A stretch of DNA of 64,000 nucleotides, from assembly GCA_030431715.1 (NCBI GenBank), contig JAUIIO010000018.1:1-64000 (forward strand), given 5' to 3'. Every line of letters begins with the position of its first letter. Within the stretch, counting starts at the first letter, position 1. This DNA comes from a bacterium (GTDB lineage: Bacteria > Bdellovibrionota_C > UBA2361 > RFPC01). The translations under genes and the position numbers were made by a program. The notes under the pieces are model-generated. The model did no database searches. It saw nothing but the letters and a program-made list of their open reading frames with translations, and was not told the DNA's origin. This document shows, piece by piece, positions 1 to 8,059 of this stretch.

Positions 1-594
1 AGCTATGAAATCGATATTCCCATCACCGTTGATATCTCCGGTTGTCAGAGTTGTTAGATTTGTTGATCCGGAGATAACAGAGACATCTTCAAATGTACCA
101 TCTGACATGACGCCACCGAGCTGAGATTGTATTGCACTGAAGCCTGCTTGAAGAGCGATCCCTCCTTGGATAGATCCATCGAAAAGTTTTTTGCCATTGT
201 ACTCTGTACTCTGTACGATTCTTGAAAATTCACTTTTAAGTGCTTGTGCTTCTTCATTCAGAGCTTCCCTCTGTGTACTACTGTACGATCCGTTAGAAGC
301 TTGGGTCGCTAACTCCTGCATGCGTGTAGTGATTGTAGTGAGTTCAGCCAGTGCGCCGTCAGCGATGTTTAGAATTGAAATTCCATCATTAAGGTTACGA
401 ACGCCCTGATTGTATACGCGAGTTTGAGCATTAAGTGATTCTGATATTGCCAGTCCAGCAGCGTCATTAGAGGCTCTGTTGATTCGCTGCCCGGAAGAAA
501 GCCGTTCGAAAACAGTAGAGAGTGAATTCTCAGTCTTTCCGATGTGGCGGATGGCAGCGAATACGCTGGATTTTGTGTCTGTTAGAATTGACAC
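1..594 (-). CDS. fliC: flagellin, 5' part (gene runs off the window start)
   Basis: Structural subunit of the flagellar filament, exported through the flagellar type III apparatus. The 198 visible residues start at a GTG (592-594) and read MSILTDTKSSVFAAIRHIGK, then RLSSGQRINRASNDAAGLAI, the hallmark N-terminal D0/D1 helix of flagellins, followed by NLNDGISILNIADGALAE and TTRMQELATQASNGSYS. The start is supported by AGCAGG about nine bases upstream. Near the visible end, where the variable outer domain begins, the protein reads TTGDINGDGNIDFIA, which looks like an FG-GAP/VCBS-type calcium loop rather than ordinary flagellin. The C-terminal half and terminator are outside the window. No sigma-28 or sigma-54 promoter was convincingly found upstream. 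Family assignment is secure; the inserted domain is inferred from one motif. Confidence 0.93.
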   Translation of the reverse strand, partial: MSILTDTKSSVFAAIRHIGKTENSLSTVFERLSSGQRINRASNDAAGLAISESLNAQTRVYNQGVRNLNDGISILNIADGALAELTTITTRMQELATQASNGSYSSTQREALNEEAQALKSEFSRIVQSTEYNGKKLFDGSIQGGIALQAGFSAIQSQLGGVMSDGTFEDVSVISGSTNLTTLTTGDINGDGNIDFIA

Positions 595-907
595 ATGGTG
601 TACCTGCTATCATGTTTGCAAGACCATGTACGGGGCCCCTATGTAGTTGATCTTGCGCCTGTTGTTACTCCATCTATATAAACGACTGAAATTACAGTAG
701 AGTAGATATGCTGTGTCTATTTAACCTATGGTAATTACACACATTTATGAGTGGGCAATATTCGTATTACAGTCTCTGGGAGAAAGAGCTGTCCTCCTTG
801 CAAGGGGTGAAGAACGCTCTGTATAGTGTTGGCTGATTTATGATTGTGCAGAGCAATCTTGAATTGATCAGTTTTATTTAAGATCTACAAATCATTGAAG
901 TTTTAAT
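595..907. other. intergenic region between divergent flagellin and ABC-F genes
   Basis: This stretch of 313 bases has no gene I can support. It must hold the promoters of the leftward flagellin gene and the rightward ABC-F gene. I see an AT-rich middle and a GGGGCCCC palindrome near 633, but no clear sigma-28 or sigma-54 element and no strong Shine-Dalgarno sequence in front of the ABC-F start. Confidence 0.5.
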
Positions 908-2752
908 ATGTTACAGATTACAGGCCTTTCAAAGGGATACGCTGACCAAAAGCTCTTTGAAGATGTGAACTTTTCAGTAAATGCCGGCGAGCGCATTGGT
1001 ATCGTGGGCCGAAATGGTCATGGGAAATCAACACTCTTTCGCTTAATCACAGGTCAGGAGCAACCCGATGAAGGCACGATTCTAATCTCTGAACACTACA
1101 AAGTAGGGCATCTTTCTCAGCACCTGAAATTTACCAGCAAGAATATACTTGATGAAGTAGCACTTGCCCTACCCGAGCTCGATGGCGGTTGGAAGGAGAC
1201 CTATAAGGCGGAAGCTATTTTGCAGGGACTCGGTTTTTCGCAAGAACAATTTGAGCTATCTCCTGATAAACTCTCCGGTGGATTCCAGATCAGGTTAAAT
1301 CTTGCAAAGCTTCTGGTTTCTGAACCTCACCTCTTACTTCTTGATGAACCTACAAACTATTTAGATATCCTCTCGATGCGGTGGCTTGTACGTTTTCTTA
1401 ATAGCTGGCCACATGAGTTGCTGCTTATTACCCACGATCGTGGTTTTATGGATTCTGTAACGACGCACACCGTGGCGATTCACCGTTCACAAGTACGCAA
1501 AGTCGCGGGCTCTACTTCTAAAGTTTATGAACAGATTGAGCTTGAAGAAGAGATTCATCAGAAAACATATGAAAACCAGCAAAAAGAGATTGAGAAGACG
1601 GAAAAATTTATAAGGCGGTTTCGTGCTAAAGCCACTAAAGCGAGTGCTGTTCAGTCTCGAATTAAAGCACTTGATAGAATGGATAAACTTGAATCACTCG
1701 ATGAAGTCTCCACGCTTGATTTTGAATTTAATCATGTGCCATTTAGTGGGAAAATCATTGCAGAAGTTAAGGATCTCTCCTTTGGATACAAGAAAGATCA
1801 ACTGCTCGTTAAAGATCTGAGTTTTACCATTCATAAAGATGACCGCATCGCTGTAATTGGAAAAAACGGGCGGGGGAAGACAACACTCCTGAACCTCTTA
1901 GCCGGTGAATTAAAGCCTGTAGCTGGAGAAGTGAGCTTCTCAACTAACACTGAGATGTCTTATTTTGGCCAGACCAATGTTGATCGTCTCCATAAGGAGA
2001 GTAGCATTGAAGATGAGATTCTCTCTGTTCAACCGGAACGAAACAGGACCATAGCAAGATCTATCTGTGGTGCGATGATGTTTACCGGGGATCTTGCGCT
2101 TAAAAAAATTGGGGTGCTTTCTGGTGGAGAGAAGAGTCGTGTCCTACTGGGTAAGGTTTTGGTGTCACCAGCAAATCTACTCCTGTTAGATGAGCCCACC
2201 AACCATCTTGATATGTACTCTCATGAAGCGCTTATCGATGCGATTGATTCTTTTCCGGGAGCTCTTGTTACGGTGACGCACAGTGAGGAGATGTTGTCAC
2301 GTGTAGCCAATCGGCTGGTAGTGTTTGATGATGAGAAGGTCTTCTTATTTGAAGGAGGTTATGATGACTTCTTACGTAAAATTGGCTGGGGAGATGACGA
2401 CAGTCCAACAAAGTCAACAAATCAGAGTGGTAGCTCTCTATCTAAAAAAGAGCTACGAAAGCTCAAAGCAGATATTAATAAACGTAAGGCTGATGAGATA
2501 AAACCACTTGAGAAACAGATCAAGAAGACTGAAGAGGAAATTATCGACGCCGAGGGCCGTGTAGAGGAGATGACTGCAGAACTCCTTGAGATTACTAAGA
2601 ATGGCTACGGCGAAGAGGCGAGTAAGCTCTCACGCACCCTGCAAGAAACGCGATCTTCAATCGAAGAGCTTTATGAAAATCTTGAAGCTCTTGCCGAAGA
2701 TCGCTCTAAAGTTGAAAAAAAGTATGAAGCTGAGCTTGCGCACGTAGGGTAG
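908..2752 (+). CDS. ABC-F family ATPase (Uup/YheS-like)
   Basis: A soluble twin-ATPase of the ABC-F family, which acts on ribosomes (translation factors or antibiotic-resistance proteins) rather than as a transporter. The 614 residues hold two nucleotide-binding domains without membrane segments. Domain 1 has Walker A GRNGHGKST, signature LSGGFQIRLNLAKLL and Walker B LLLLDEPTNYLD. Domain 2 has GKNGRGKTT, LSGGEKSRVLLGKVL and LLLLDEPTNHLD. Between them is the charged linker (residues about 215-260: EKTEKFIRRFRAKATKASAV), which in this family reaches the ribosomal P-site tRNA. The C-terminus is a Lys/Glu-rich coiled coil, as in Uup. The ATG start has no strong ribosome-binding site. It ends 7 bases before the convergent rhodanese gene. 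The subfamily (Uup, YheS, EttA) cannot be settled by eye. Confidence 0.93.
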   Translation: MLQITGLSKGYADQKLFEDVNFSVNAGERIGIVGRNGHGKSTLFRLITGQEQPDEGTILISEHYKVGHLSQHLKFTSKNILDEVALALPELDGGWKETYKAEAILQGLGFSQEQFELSPDKLSGGFQIRLNLAKLLVSEPHLLLLDEPTNYLDILSMRWLVRFLNSWPHELLLITHDRGFMDSVTTHTVAIHRSQVRKVAGSTSKVYEQIELEEEIHQKTYENQQKEIEKTEKFIRRFRAKATKASAVQSRIKALDRMDKLESLDEVSTLDFEFNHVPFSGKIIAEVKDLSFGYKKDQLLVKDLSFTIHKDDRIAVIGKNGRGKTTLLNLLAGELKPVAGEVSFSTNTEMSYFGQTNVDRLHKESSIEDEILSVQPERNRTIARSICGAMMFTGDLALKKIGVLSGGEKSRVLLGKVLVSPANLLLLDEPTNHLDMYSHEALIDAIDSFPGALVTVTHSEEMLSRVANRLVVFDDEKVFLFEGGYDDFLRKIGWGDDDSPTKSTNQSGSSLSKKELRKLKADINKRKADEIKPLEKQIKKTEEEIIDAEGRVEEMTAELLEITKNGYGEEASKLSRTLQETRSSIEELYENLEALAEDRSKVEKKYEAELAHVG

Positions 2753-2759
2753 TGTCACT

Positions 2760-3284
2760 CTATGCTAGCCCTAGCTTCTTAAGAAGTATTGCCATACCGC
2801 ACCAGCCAGTAACCCCGGCAAAGAAGAGTCCGCATCCAAAAAAGAGGGGGATTCCAAAGAAGCCGGAATGAATAGTGAGACCGAGAACGGTGCCTAAAAA
2901 GACAAAAAATCCTGCGATAATCTGAATTTTTCGAAATAAACTCAGAGATCCCGTACCACTCTGGGTGCTAAGGCCTGCTTGTTTCCACGCGGAGATGCCT
3001 CCTTCAAGAATAGCACATTCTTTACTGCAAGAATCTTGTGCACTCACTTTCTGAAAAGCTTCTGTAGCTCTCTTACCGCTCGCGCATTGAAAGATGTACT
3101 TCTTCTTAGACTCGGAACTTAATCTCGCAAGTGAACAAGGATCGAGTGTAGAGAGAGGTATATTAATAGACCCTTCAATGTGCTCAGACTGATACTCATC
3201 TGGCTCACGAACATCGATAATATAGGTTTCACCTTTTTTCTGTTTATCTGCGAGTTCTGTGGCATCTATATATTTTTCACTCAT
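2760..3284 (-). CDS. rhodanese with C-terminal DUF2892 membrane segment (YgaP-like)
   Basis: A membrane-anchored sulfurtransferase of the YgaP type. Residues 1-105 are a rhodanese domain: IDVREPDEYQSEHIEGSINI, then the active-site loop QCASGKRA with Cys67 as the sulfur acceptor. Residues 118-174 form a hydrophobic pair of helices (IIAGFFVFLGTVLGL and FFGCGLFFAGVTGWCGMAIL) matching the DUF2892 tail of YgaP. AGAGGAG lies just upstream of the ATG. It is 12 bases downstream of an ArsR-type repressor gene on the same strand, the same pairing as the E. coli ygaVP operon. Expected role: handling sulfane sulfur or thiocyanate-type compounds at the inner membrane under control of the repressor. Substrate is unknown. 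Confidence 0.9.
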   Translation of the reverse strand: MSEKYIDATELADKQKKGETYIIDVREPDEYQSEHIEGSINIPLSTLDPCSLARLSSESKKKYIFQCASGKRATEAFQKVSAQDSCSKECAILEGGISAWKQAGLSTQSGTGSLSLFRKIQIIAGFFVFLGTVLGLTIHSGFFGIPLFFGCGLFFAGVTGWCGMAILLKKLGLA

Positions 3285-3296
3285 TGTATTTCTCCT

Positions 3297-3596
3297 CTAT
3301 GTACAAAAATGTTTATAAAGTACTTCCAATAGGTCGTGAACAATCTTATCGCTCACGGCGTAATAGATTTTAGTCCCTTCTCTCCTCGAGCTCAGAATTC
3401 CGTCATCTCTCATCTTAATGAGGTTTTGAGAGAGGGCGGACTGTGACACGTCGACAACCTCAAGTAGGTCAGATACGCACTTCTCCCCCTCTACGAGTTG
3501 GCAGAGCACCAGGAGCCGGTTCTCGTTCGCTATGAGCTTTAAGAGCCTTGAGGCTTGGGCCGATTTTTTCTTCATATCACTTTTTCTCATCTTCAT
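3297..3596 (-). CDS. ArsR/SmtB-family transcriptional repressor (YgaV-like)
   Basis: A 99-residue winged-helix repressor. ASRLLKLIANENRLLVLCQLVEGEKCVSDLLEVVDVSQSALSQNLIKMRDDGILSSRREGTKIYYAVSD is a typical ArsR fold, with the recognition helix around SQSALSQNLIKM and a wing around RREGTKIYY. Two cysteines (Cys46 and Cys51 region: LCQLVEGEKC) could sense thiols or persulfide, as shown for YgaV/SqrR/BigR relatives, but this is inference. It is the first gene of a two-gene operon with the rhodanese and divergent from the AhpD-like gene; repeats in the shared promoter are the likely operator. The start is uncertain among in-frame ATGs at 3596, 3590 and 3575. Confidence 0.9.
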   Translation of the reverse strand: MKMRKSDMKKKSAQASRLLKLIANENRLLVLCQLVEGEKCVSDLLEVVDVSQSALSQNLIKMRDDGILSSRREGTKIYYAVSDKIVHDLLEVLYKHFCT

Positions 3597-3600
3597 ACTT

Positions 3601-3635
3601 GCTATTATATTAGAAATAGCTTATATTAGCAATAG
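3601..3635. promoter_or_regulatory. candidate ArsR operator: direct repeat plus inverted repeat
   Basis: Between the divergent repressor and AhpD-like genes, TATATTAGaAATAG (3606-3619) is repeated as TATATTAGcAATAG (3622-3635), 16 bases apart with one mismatch. The first copy sits inside an inverted repeat, GCTATT (3601-3606) and AATAGC (3615-3620). Position and symmetry fit a site for the adjacent ArsR protein controlling both directions. Confidence 0.55.
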
Positions 3636-3659
3636 GTAATATTTAAAAGGAGTTCTCAT

Positions 3660-4004
3660 ATGGGAAAAGACTACAAAGCTATTACTGACTCAATTACGAA
3701 GAATATCGTAGAGCTCAAAAAAGACATTCCAAAGGTTATGGATGGTTTCTATGCCATGGCTCGTTCTGCTACTGCGGATGGTGTACTGGATAAGAAGACC
3801 AAAGAATTTGTGGCTCTTGCGATTGGTGTAGCTGCGAGATGTGACGGATGCATAGGCTTTCACTGCAAGGCCTTAGTTGGTCTCGGTGCGACTCTTGAAG
3901 AAGTAGAAGAGGTGCTTGGCATGGCAGTCTACATGGGAGGAGGCCCCTCACTGATGTATGCTGCAGATGCCCTAGAAGCATTTAAGCAGTTCTCAGATCA
4001 GTAG
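3660..4004 (+). CDS. AhpD-like carboxymuconolactone decarboxylase-family protein
   Basis: A 114-residue all-helical protein of the AhpD/CMD family, usually a thiol peroxidase partner or peroxidase-like reductase. The catalytic motif is CDGCIGFHC with Cys61, Cys64 and His68 (CxxCxxxH), followed by the family's KALVGLGATLEEVEEVLGMAVYMGGGP helix. The start is firm: AAAAGGAG sits seven bases before the ATG. It is transcribed away from the ArsR-rhodanese operon and shares its promoter region, so co-control with the sulfurtransferase is likely. A role in thiol redox balance linked to sulfur stress fits, but the substrate is not shown by the sequence. Confidence 0.9.
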   Translation: MGKDYKAITDSITKNIVELKKDIPKVMDGFYAMARSATADGVLDKKTKEFVALAIGVAARCDGCIGFHCKALVGLGATLEEVEEVLGMAVYMGGGPSLMYAADALEAFKQFSDQ

Positions 4005-4020
4005 TGTAAACCACACTCTT

Positions 4021-4066
4021 CTCCGCGTACTCCGCGTACTCCGCGTACTCCGCGGTCTCCAGTGTT
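4021..4066. repeat. tandem 9-base repeat with a dispersed 19-base tail
   Basis: CTCCGCGTA is repeated three times (4021, 4030, 4039) and followed by a partial fourth unit. From 4048 the 19 bases CTCCGCGGTCTCCAGTGTT recur exactly at 29753-29771, in another intergenic region. The repeat lies between the stop of the AhpD-like gene and the 3' end of the histidine kinase, and is much richer in GC than its surroundings. Confidence 0.75.
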
Positions 4067-4109
4067 ATACATTATATGTAAGCACCATGACCGCGGGCGG
4101 CGGGGGCTT

Positions 4110-5345
4110 CTACCTTTGCTCAATAGCGTCAGAGGCGTAGCTTTTCTTCTTTCTGGGGAAAGTAAGGACGAAGCATGCTCCACCGAGCTCACCATTTTGA
4201 AGCGCTATTGTGCCTCCATTATCCTTCATAAGCCCCTTACAGATTGCGAGGCCAAGGCCAGTTCCTTTACCGGCCTCTTTGGTAGTGTAGAAAGGTTGCC
4301 AGATCGTTTCCCACTTGTCTTCGGGGATTCCCGGACCGTTATCTTCAATCACGATAGTTATGTTTTCTTCGCAAAAATCGGTAGCTATCCGTATCTGAGG
4401 CGATTCGGTGTGCTCAAGAGCATGGCTTGCATTTACTATGAGATTTGTAACAACTTGCTCCAGTTGTATCGGATCAAGTGAGAGAGAAGGTAATTCTGGA
4501 CATAGCGTAGTCTCAACTGTGGCAGTGCCCTGCGTAGCTCCTTCACATATCTCTAGCGCCATTTCGATGCATTCGTTTACATCAACTTCTTTCTTCTCGC
4601 CCTTTGATGAGTGAGCAAATGTTTGCAGGCTTTTCATGATTCTATTGATCTTATAGAGGCCAGAATCGATTCGATCGAGCGCCTTTGGGATTCGATTTAT
4701 AACTCTTTCAATGAGTTCCTTATCACCTTGTTCTTTCTTCTCGCCTTCTTTAAGAAGTGGTCCAGTCTTTTCCCAGTAAATCTTTGCTGTTTCAAGGCTT
4801 GTGGCCATATACCCAAGCGGTGTTTTGATCTCGTGCGCAATTCCTGCCGACATTGTTCCAAGAGTTGAAAGCCTTTCAGCATGAAAGAGCTGGTGTGCTC
4901 TCTCAGCAGCAATTTTATCAACGTGCGTAGCGTAGCGTTCTAAAACAGCGCTACTCTCAAGAAGTGCCTGACGATCATTTACAATCTGTGACGCAATTCG
5001 AACCTTTTGTTCAAAGAGCTTTTCATTTACAGGATGCGTCAAAACATCGTGAGCGCCCCACTCTAGGGCTTTTGAAATCTGGTCGAGATCTTTTTCTTCA
5101 CCGAGGAGAAACACATAAAAGGAATATTCAGAGGTCATCGCATGGAGATCTGCGAGGGTAGACTGCATAGCCTTTGCTTTAGAGTCCCACTCAAATATGA
5201 ATATGGCCTCATGTTTTCGAGATTTAACGTCAGATGCGAGCGATTCAATGGTGTCATGGAAGTGGAACCAATGAGAATCTTGCAGGATTCCCATACCTTC
5301 GAGGTGCTTTTGAGTGCCTTCATTGACATGACAGTAGATATCCAT
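4110..5345 (-). CDS. sensor histidine kinase with N-terminal receiver-like domain (NtrB-type core)
   Basis: A soluble two-component kinase. The N-terminal ~125 residues resemble a receiver fold (EAIFIFEWDSKAKAMQS, WGAHDVLTHPVNEKLFEQKV). The dimerisation/phosphoacceptor segment is STLGTMSAGIAHEIKTPLGY with the phosphorylated His near residue 170. The ATPase domain has the N box QVVTNLIVNASHAL, G1 box IEDNGPGIPED and G2 box GKGTGLGLAICKGL. The last residues are basic (FPRKKKSYASDAIEQR). The reading frame opens at a GTG at 5399, but neither start has a ribosome-binding site; I prefer the ATG at 5345. No response regulator gene is adjacent, so it is an orphan or feeds a regulator elsewhere. Confidence 0.9.
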   Translation of the reverse strand: MDIYCHVNEGTQKHLEGMGILQDSHWFHFHDTIESLASDVKSRKHEAIFIFEWDSKAKAMQSTLADLHAMTSEYSFYVFLLGEEKDLDQISKALEWGAHDVLTHPVNEKLFEQKVRIASQIVNDRQALLESSAVLERYATHVDKIAAERAHQLFHAERLSTLGTMSAGIAHEIKTPLGYMATSLETAKIYWEKTGPLLKEGEKKEQGDKELIERVINRIPKALDRIDSGLYKINRIMKSLQTFAHSSKGEKKEVDVNECIEMALEICEGATQGTATVETTLCPELPSLSLDPIQLEQVVTNLIVNASHALEHTESPQIRIATDFCEENITIVIEDNGPGIPEDKWETIWQPFYTTKEAGKGTGLGLAICKGLMKDNGGTIALQNGELGGACFVLTFPRKKKSYASDAIEQR

Positions 5346-5473
5346 AGTGATATATATATCGGATGAAACGCTTAAATTACTAAAAGAGAAGTTCAACACC
5401 GGGAGAAGGCCGAGAGCTCTTCTGAAATAAGCGTTATTACAGGTGGTTAGAATGATTTTTGTGGGATGACTCC

Positions 5474-5860
5474 ATGGCTAAGACAAAGAAAACTCCTCCT
5501 CTGGAATCAGGGCTTATGAGCGCCCTTAAGGCACTTGATGCACAAGTAGCACGTGAGATGCAGCGTAGCCCGGCAGACAGAGAGCACGCAGGAGTTCGAA
5601 AATGGGAGCCTTATCAGAAGCGAATAGAGATTGTAACTACCTTTATTCTTGGCGCTATAGGTGAAGGGGAGGTGCAGCTCGACTCACTTCTTATTTCGTC
5701 GCAGAGCCTTGTCAAAGCGCTACGCATCCTTATAGAAGATATGGAAGAGCAGGGGCTCGGGAAGGTGAGGAGTGAGTACTGCCGCGAAGCAATTAAGGCA
5801 ATAGCAGATGATGCTCATAAAGCACAATCGATGTTAAATGATGATGAAATTTTAATGTAG
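5474..5860 (+). CDS. hypothetical small helical protein
   Basis: I do not recognise this 128-residue protein. It starts MAKTKKTPPLESGLMSALKA; an upstream in-frame TTG at 5459 is less likely. The body is charged and predicted helical (EPYQKRIEIVTTFILGAIGEG, QSLVKALRILIEDMEEQGLG, SEYCREAIKAIADDAHKAQSML), with no signal peptide or membrane span. It stands alone, divergent from the histidine kinase and convergent with the HEXXH protein. Codon use looks like its neighbours, so I consider it a real gene of unknown role. Confidence 0.65.
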   Translation: MAKTKKTPPLESGLMSALKALDAQVAREMQRSPADREHAGVRKWEPYQKRIEIVTTFILGAIGEGEVQLDSLLISSQSLVKALRILIEDMEEQGLGKVRSEYCREAIKAIADDAHKAQSMLNDDEILM

Positions 5861-5898
5861 CTTTTTATTGTCTACTCTTATGTCATTGTCTGCATTTT

Positions 5899-7113
5899 TT
5901 AGAATGCAATGCTCTTAGTCAACTGGTAGCAAATATCTTGAAATTTTGCGTGAATGACCTGAAATTGTCTGCTCATACGATCAGCCTTGTTGAAAGAGCC
6001 ATGCGACGCTACGAAGTCCTTCTCCATACTCCTTACAGCAGAAATCTCTCTTTGTGTGTATGATATCGCTTGGTGAAGAGCTCTTAAGAACAGGTCTTTT
6101 TTTGACATTCGGCCAGCAGGAGTTTGTTTTTCAAGTGGAAGCTCTAGGGCAACGGTGACTCCATAATAATCAAATGTTAATTCTCCTTGAGCAATATCTA
6201 TTGAATCACGGTAGAATATGCACTCACCGCCGCGCAGGTATGCTTCTTGGGCTTTCTCAAAGAGATCAAGTTTTGTTGCTAAGGCATCTGGTAGACTAGA
6301 GAGGATGTGGGAACAGAAAGATATGAGTTCGCTCTTGCTGAAATGTGTTTCGTTTTGCAGTTCTAGGCAGCAATAACAAAAGAGCAGTTCTGTGAAGGCA
6401 GTTGTAGTTTCGTCACAATTAAATTGCCCATCTCTAATGTCTGAGACAGCGGCCAGTGGCGCTAATAGATGTGAGGGTTGAGAAAAATGTGCCTCTGCTT
6501 CGAAAGTGAGCACACCATTTTCCCCAATTCTCTTTCCTCCAAGGAGTCGCTTCTCAATAAGAAGATGCGAAAATTCATGCGAAACCGTAGAGCAGAACTC
6601 AACTATGCTATCGGCAACTCCAAGGTTAAGATCGATGGTGCTTCGCTCCGGCATGTAGAGACCATGTGCATCCTGTTTATAGTAGGCTAGCGGAGAGTAC
6701 GTAAGACTGAACCCGAAGTCGCTAAGCCGTTCACTAAATCTGTTTAGGAAAGTGTTTGCATTTGGAGTTACTGCGATTCGATTTGGCCTATTACTATTGT
6801 TGGCAAGTAGCTTGTGATCTACTGAAAGCATACTGAGGAAAGTTGAGGCAGCCTCTAGGGTTCTCGGAGCGAGCTTACGTGCAACAGAGGCTTGGGGGGC
6901 ACATTCAATTTGCTCAGACAAGCTTTGAAGAGATCTCCATTCTTCTGATTCGTGGCTCCAGTTAAGAGAGTAAGGGTTAAGTCTTTGGATTTGACGAACA
7001 GATTCAAGCGCGGTTGTCAGTAGCAAGCTACTGCTAGGAGCATCGAGCGAATCTATACTTACGTTAAGATGTGATATGGTATCCTGAACGGAGAGTACAG
7101 CAGGGTCAAACAT
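5899..7113 (-). CDS. uncharacterised protein with HEXXH zincin-like motif
   Basis: A 404-residue protein without signal peptide or membrane span. Around residues 173-188 it reads FCSTVSHEFSHLLIEKRL, giving His179-Glu180-x-x-His183, the zinc-binding signature of gluzincin-type metallopeptidases. A candidate third ligand lies in GENGVLTFEAEAHF about 20 residues later. The rest is helical and shares no motif I know. The ATG has only a weak ribosome-binding site. It is a single gene, convergent with the small gene to its left and separated by 145 bases from the permease gene to its right. Peptidase activity is a hypothesis; the protein could equally be a non-peptidase zinc protein. Confidence 0.7.
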   Translation of the reverse strand: MFDPAVLSVQDTISHLNVSIDSLDAPSSSLLLTTALESVRQIQRLNPYSLNWSHESEEWRSLQSLSEQIECAPQASVARKLAPRTLEAASTFLSMLSVDHKLLANNSNRPNRIAVTPNANTFLNRFSERLSDFGFSLTYSPLAYYKQDAHGLYMPERSTIDLNLGVADSIVEFCSTVSHEFSHLLIEKRLLGGKRIGENGVLTFEAEAHFSQPSHLLAPLAAVSDIRDGQFNCDETTTAFTELLFCYCCLELQNETHFSKSELISFCSHILSSLPDALATKLDLFEKAQEAYLRGGECIFYRDSIDIAQGELTFDYYGVTVALELPLEKQTPAGRMSKKDLFLRALHQAISYTQREISAVRSMEKDFVASHGSFNKADRMSRQFQVIHAKFQDICYQLTKSIAF

Positions 7114-7258
7114 ATATAGTACTTCAACAACAACGACGTCTGATAAGCACTTATCCTACCAGCAACATCTTCCTAGTCAATAAAGATAGCCTTTCCCATA
7201 AATTCTCGGGCAATGAAAGGTAAAGGAGATCTCTCTTAATGAGAGGGAAATGCTGCCG

Positions 7259-8059
7259 TCAAGCGTCGAGTATTCGCTTACGTATCGCAGAGCTAATCTG
7301 CTCGACTATAAGAACCAGCGCGAAGATGCTTATAATGATCATCGATGCTTCTGCATATTGGAAGAGATCCATCGAAACCTTAAGCTCCACACCGATACCA
7401 CCAGCCCCAACAAGCCCAAGCACAACGGAAGAGCGAACAGCCTTCTCTAGACTAAAGAGCGAGGTGTTTACAAACGAAGGCATAGAAGCGGGTACTATAT
7501 ATGAGAAGAATATGCCAGCACGTGAAGCTCCGAGAGCAGTAAGAGCTTCTTGAGGTCCTTTGTCTGTTTCCTCCATAGCTTCTGCAAAAAATCTGCCGCA
7601 AAAGCCAATAGTATCAACTGCCAGAGTAAGTGTTCCAGCAAAAGGACCAATACCTACAGTTGCAACAAAGAAGAGCGCCCAGACGAGATCTGGAATAGTA
7701 CGGAAGAGAGAAATAAGTCCGCGGGTGGCATGGTAAACAATAACATGCGGAGCAGTACGTCGCGATGCGAAAGCGGCAAGGGGAAAGCTCACAAGCACTC
7801 CGATAAGTGTTCCGGCAAATGCCATCTGGAATGTTTCAAGAAGAAGCCCGCCGATACGTTCTAAACGTGAGTAATCGGGGGGAAACATCTCGTCGATCAG
7901 ACGTAACATTTCAGGGAAGCCATCAGAGAGATCGTCAAATGAAATTCCTGCTCCACGAAGAGACGTGACGGCAAACGCAATGATGATAAGATAGAGTACT
8001 GTGTGTACCGGATGGGGCATCGAAATACGAGGGGGGAGTGATGCTGGCTGACTACTCAT
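7259..8059 (-). CDS. phnE: phosphonate/phosphite-type ABC transporter permease (PhnE family)
   Basis: Inner-membrane permease of a PhnCDE-type importer. The 266 residues contain about six hydrophobic segments and the permease coupling loop ETDKGPQEALTALGASRAGIFFSYIVP, matching the EAA motif of binding-protein-dependent permeases. RTIPDLVWALFFVATVGIGPFAGTLTLAVDTIGFCGRFFAE is highly characteristic of PhnE. The gene overlaps the 3' end of the ATPase gene by 8 bases and is last in the phnD-phnC-phnE operon. No C-P lyase, phosphonatase or phosphite dehydrogenase gene is nearby, so the imported compound (phosphonate, phosphite or another oxyanion) is open. Confidence 0.92.
   Translation of the reverse strand: MSSQPASLPPRISMPHPVHTVLYLIIIAFAVTSLRGAGISFDDLSDGFPEMLRLIDEMFPPDYSRLERIGGLLLETFQMAFAGTLIGVLVSFPLAAFASRRTAPHVIVYHATRGLISLFRTIPDLVWALFFVATVGIGPFAGTLTLAVDTIGFCGRFFAEAMEETDKGPQEALTALGASRAGIFFSYIVPASMPSFVNTSLFSLEKAVRSSVVLGLVGAGGIGVELKVSMDLFQYAEASMIIISIFALVLIVEQISSAIRKRILDA

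Noticed and set aside
595..700. Sigma-54 or sigma-28 promoter for flagellin
   Set aside because: A TGGTCTTGC-like stretch was considered, but the GG-to-GC spacing is wrong for sigma-54 and no TAAAGTTT/GCCGATAA pair is seen.
4062..4481. Rightward open frame of 139 codons antisense to the histidine kinase
   Set aside because: It overlaps conserved kinase boxes on the other strand and shows no domain of its own; a mirror frame.
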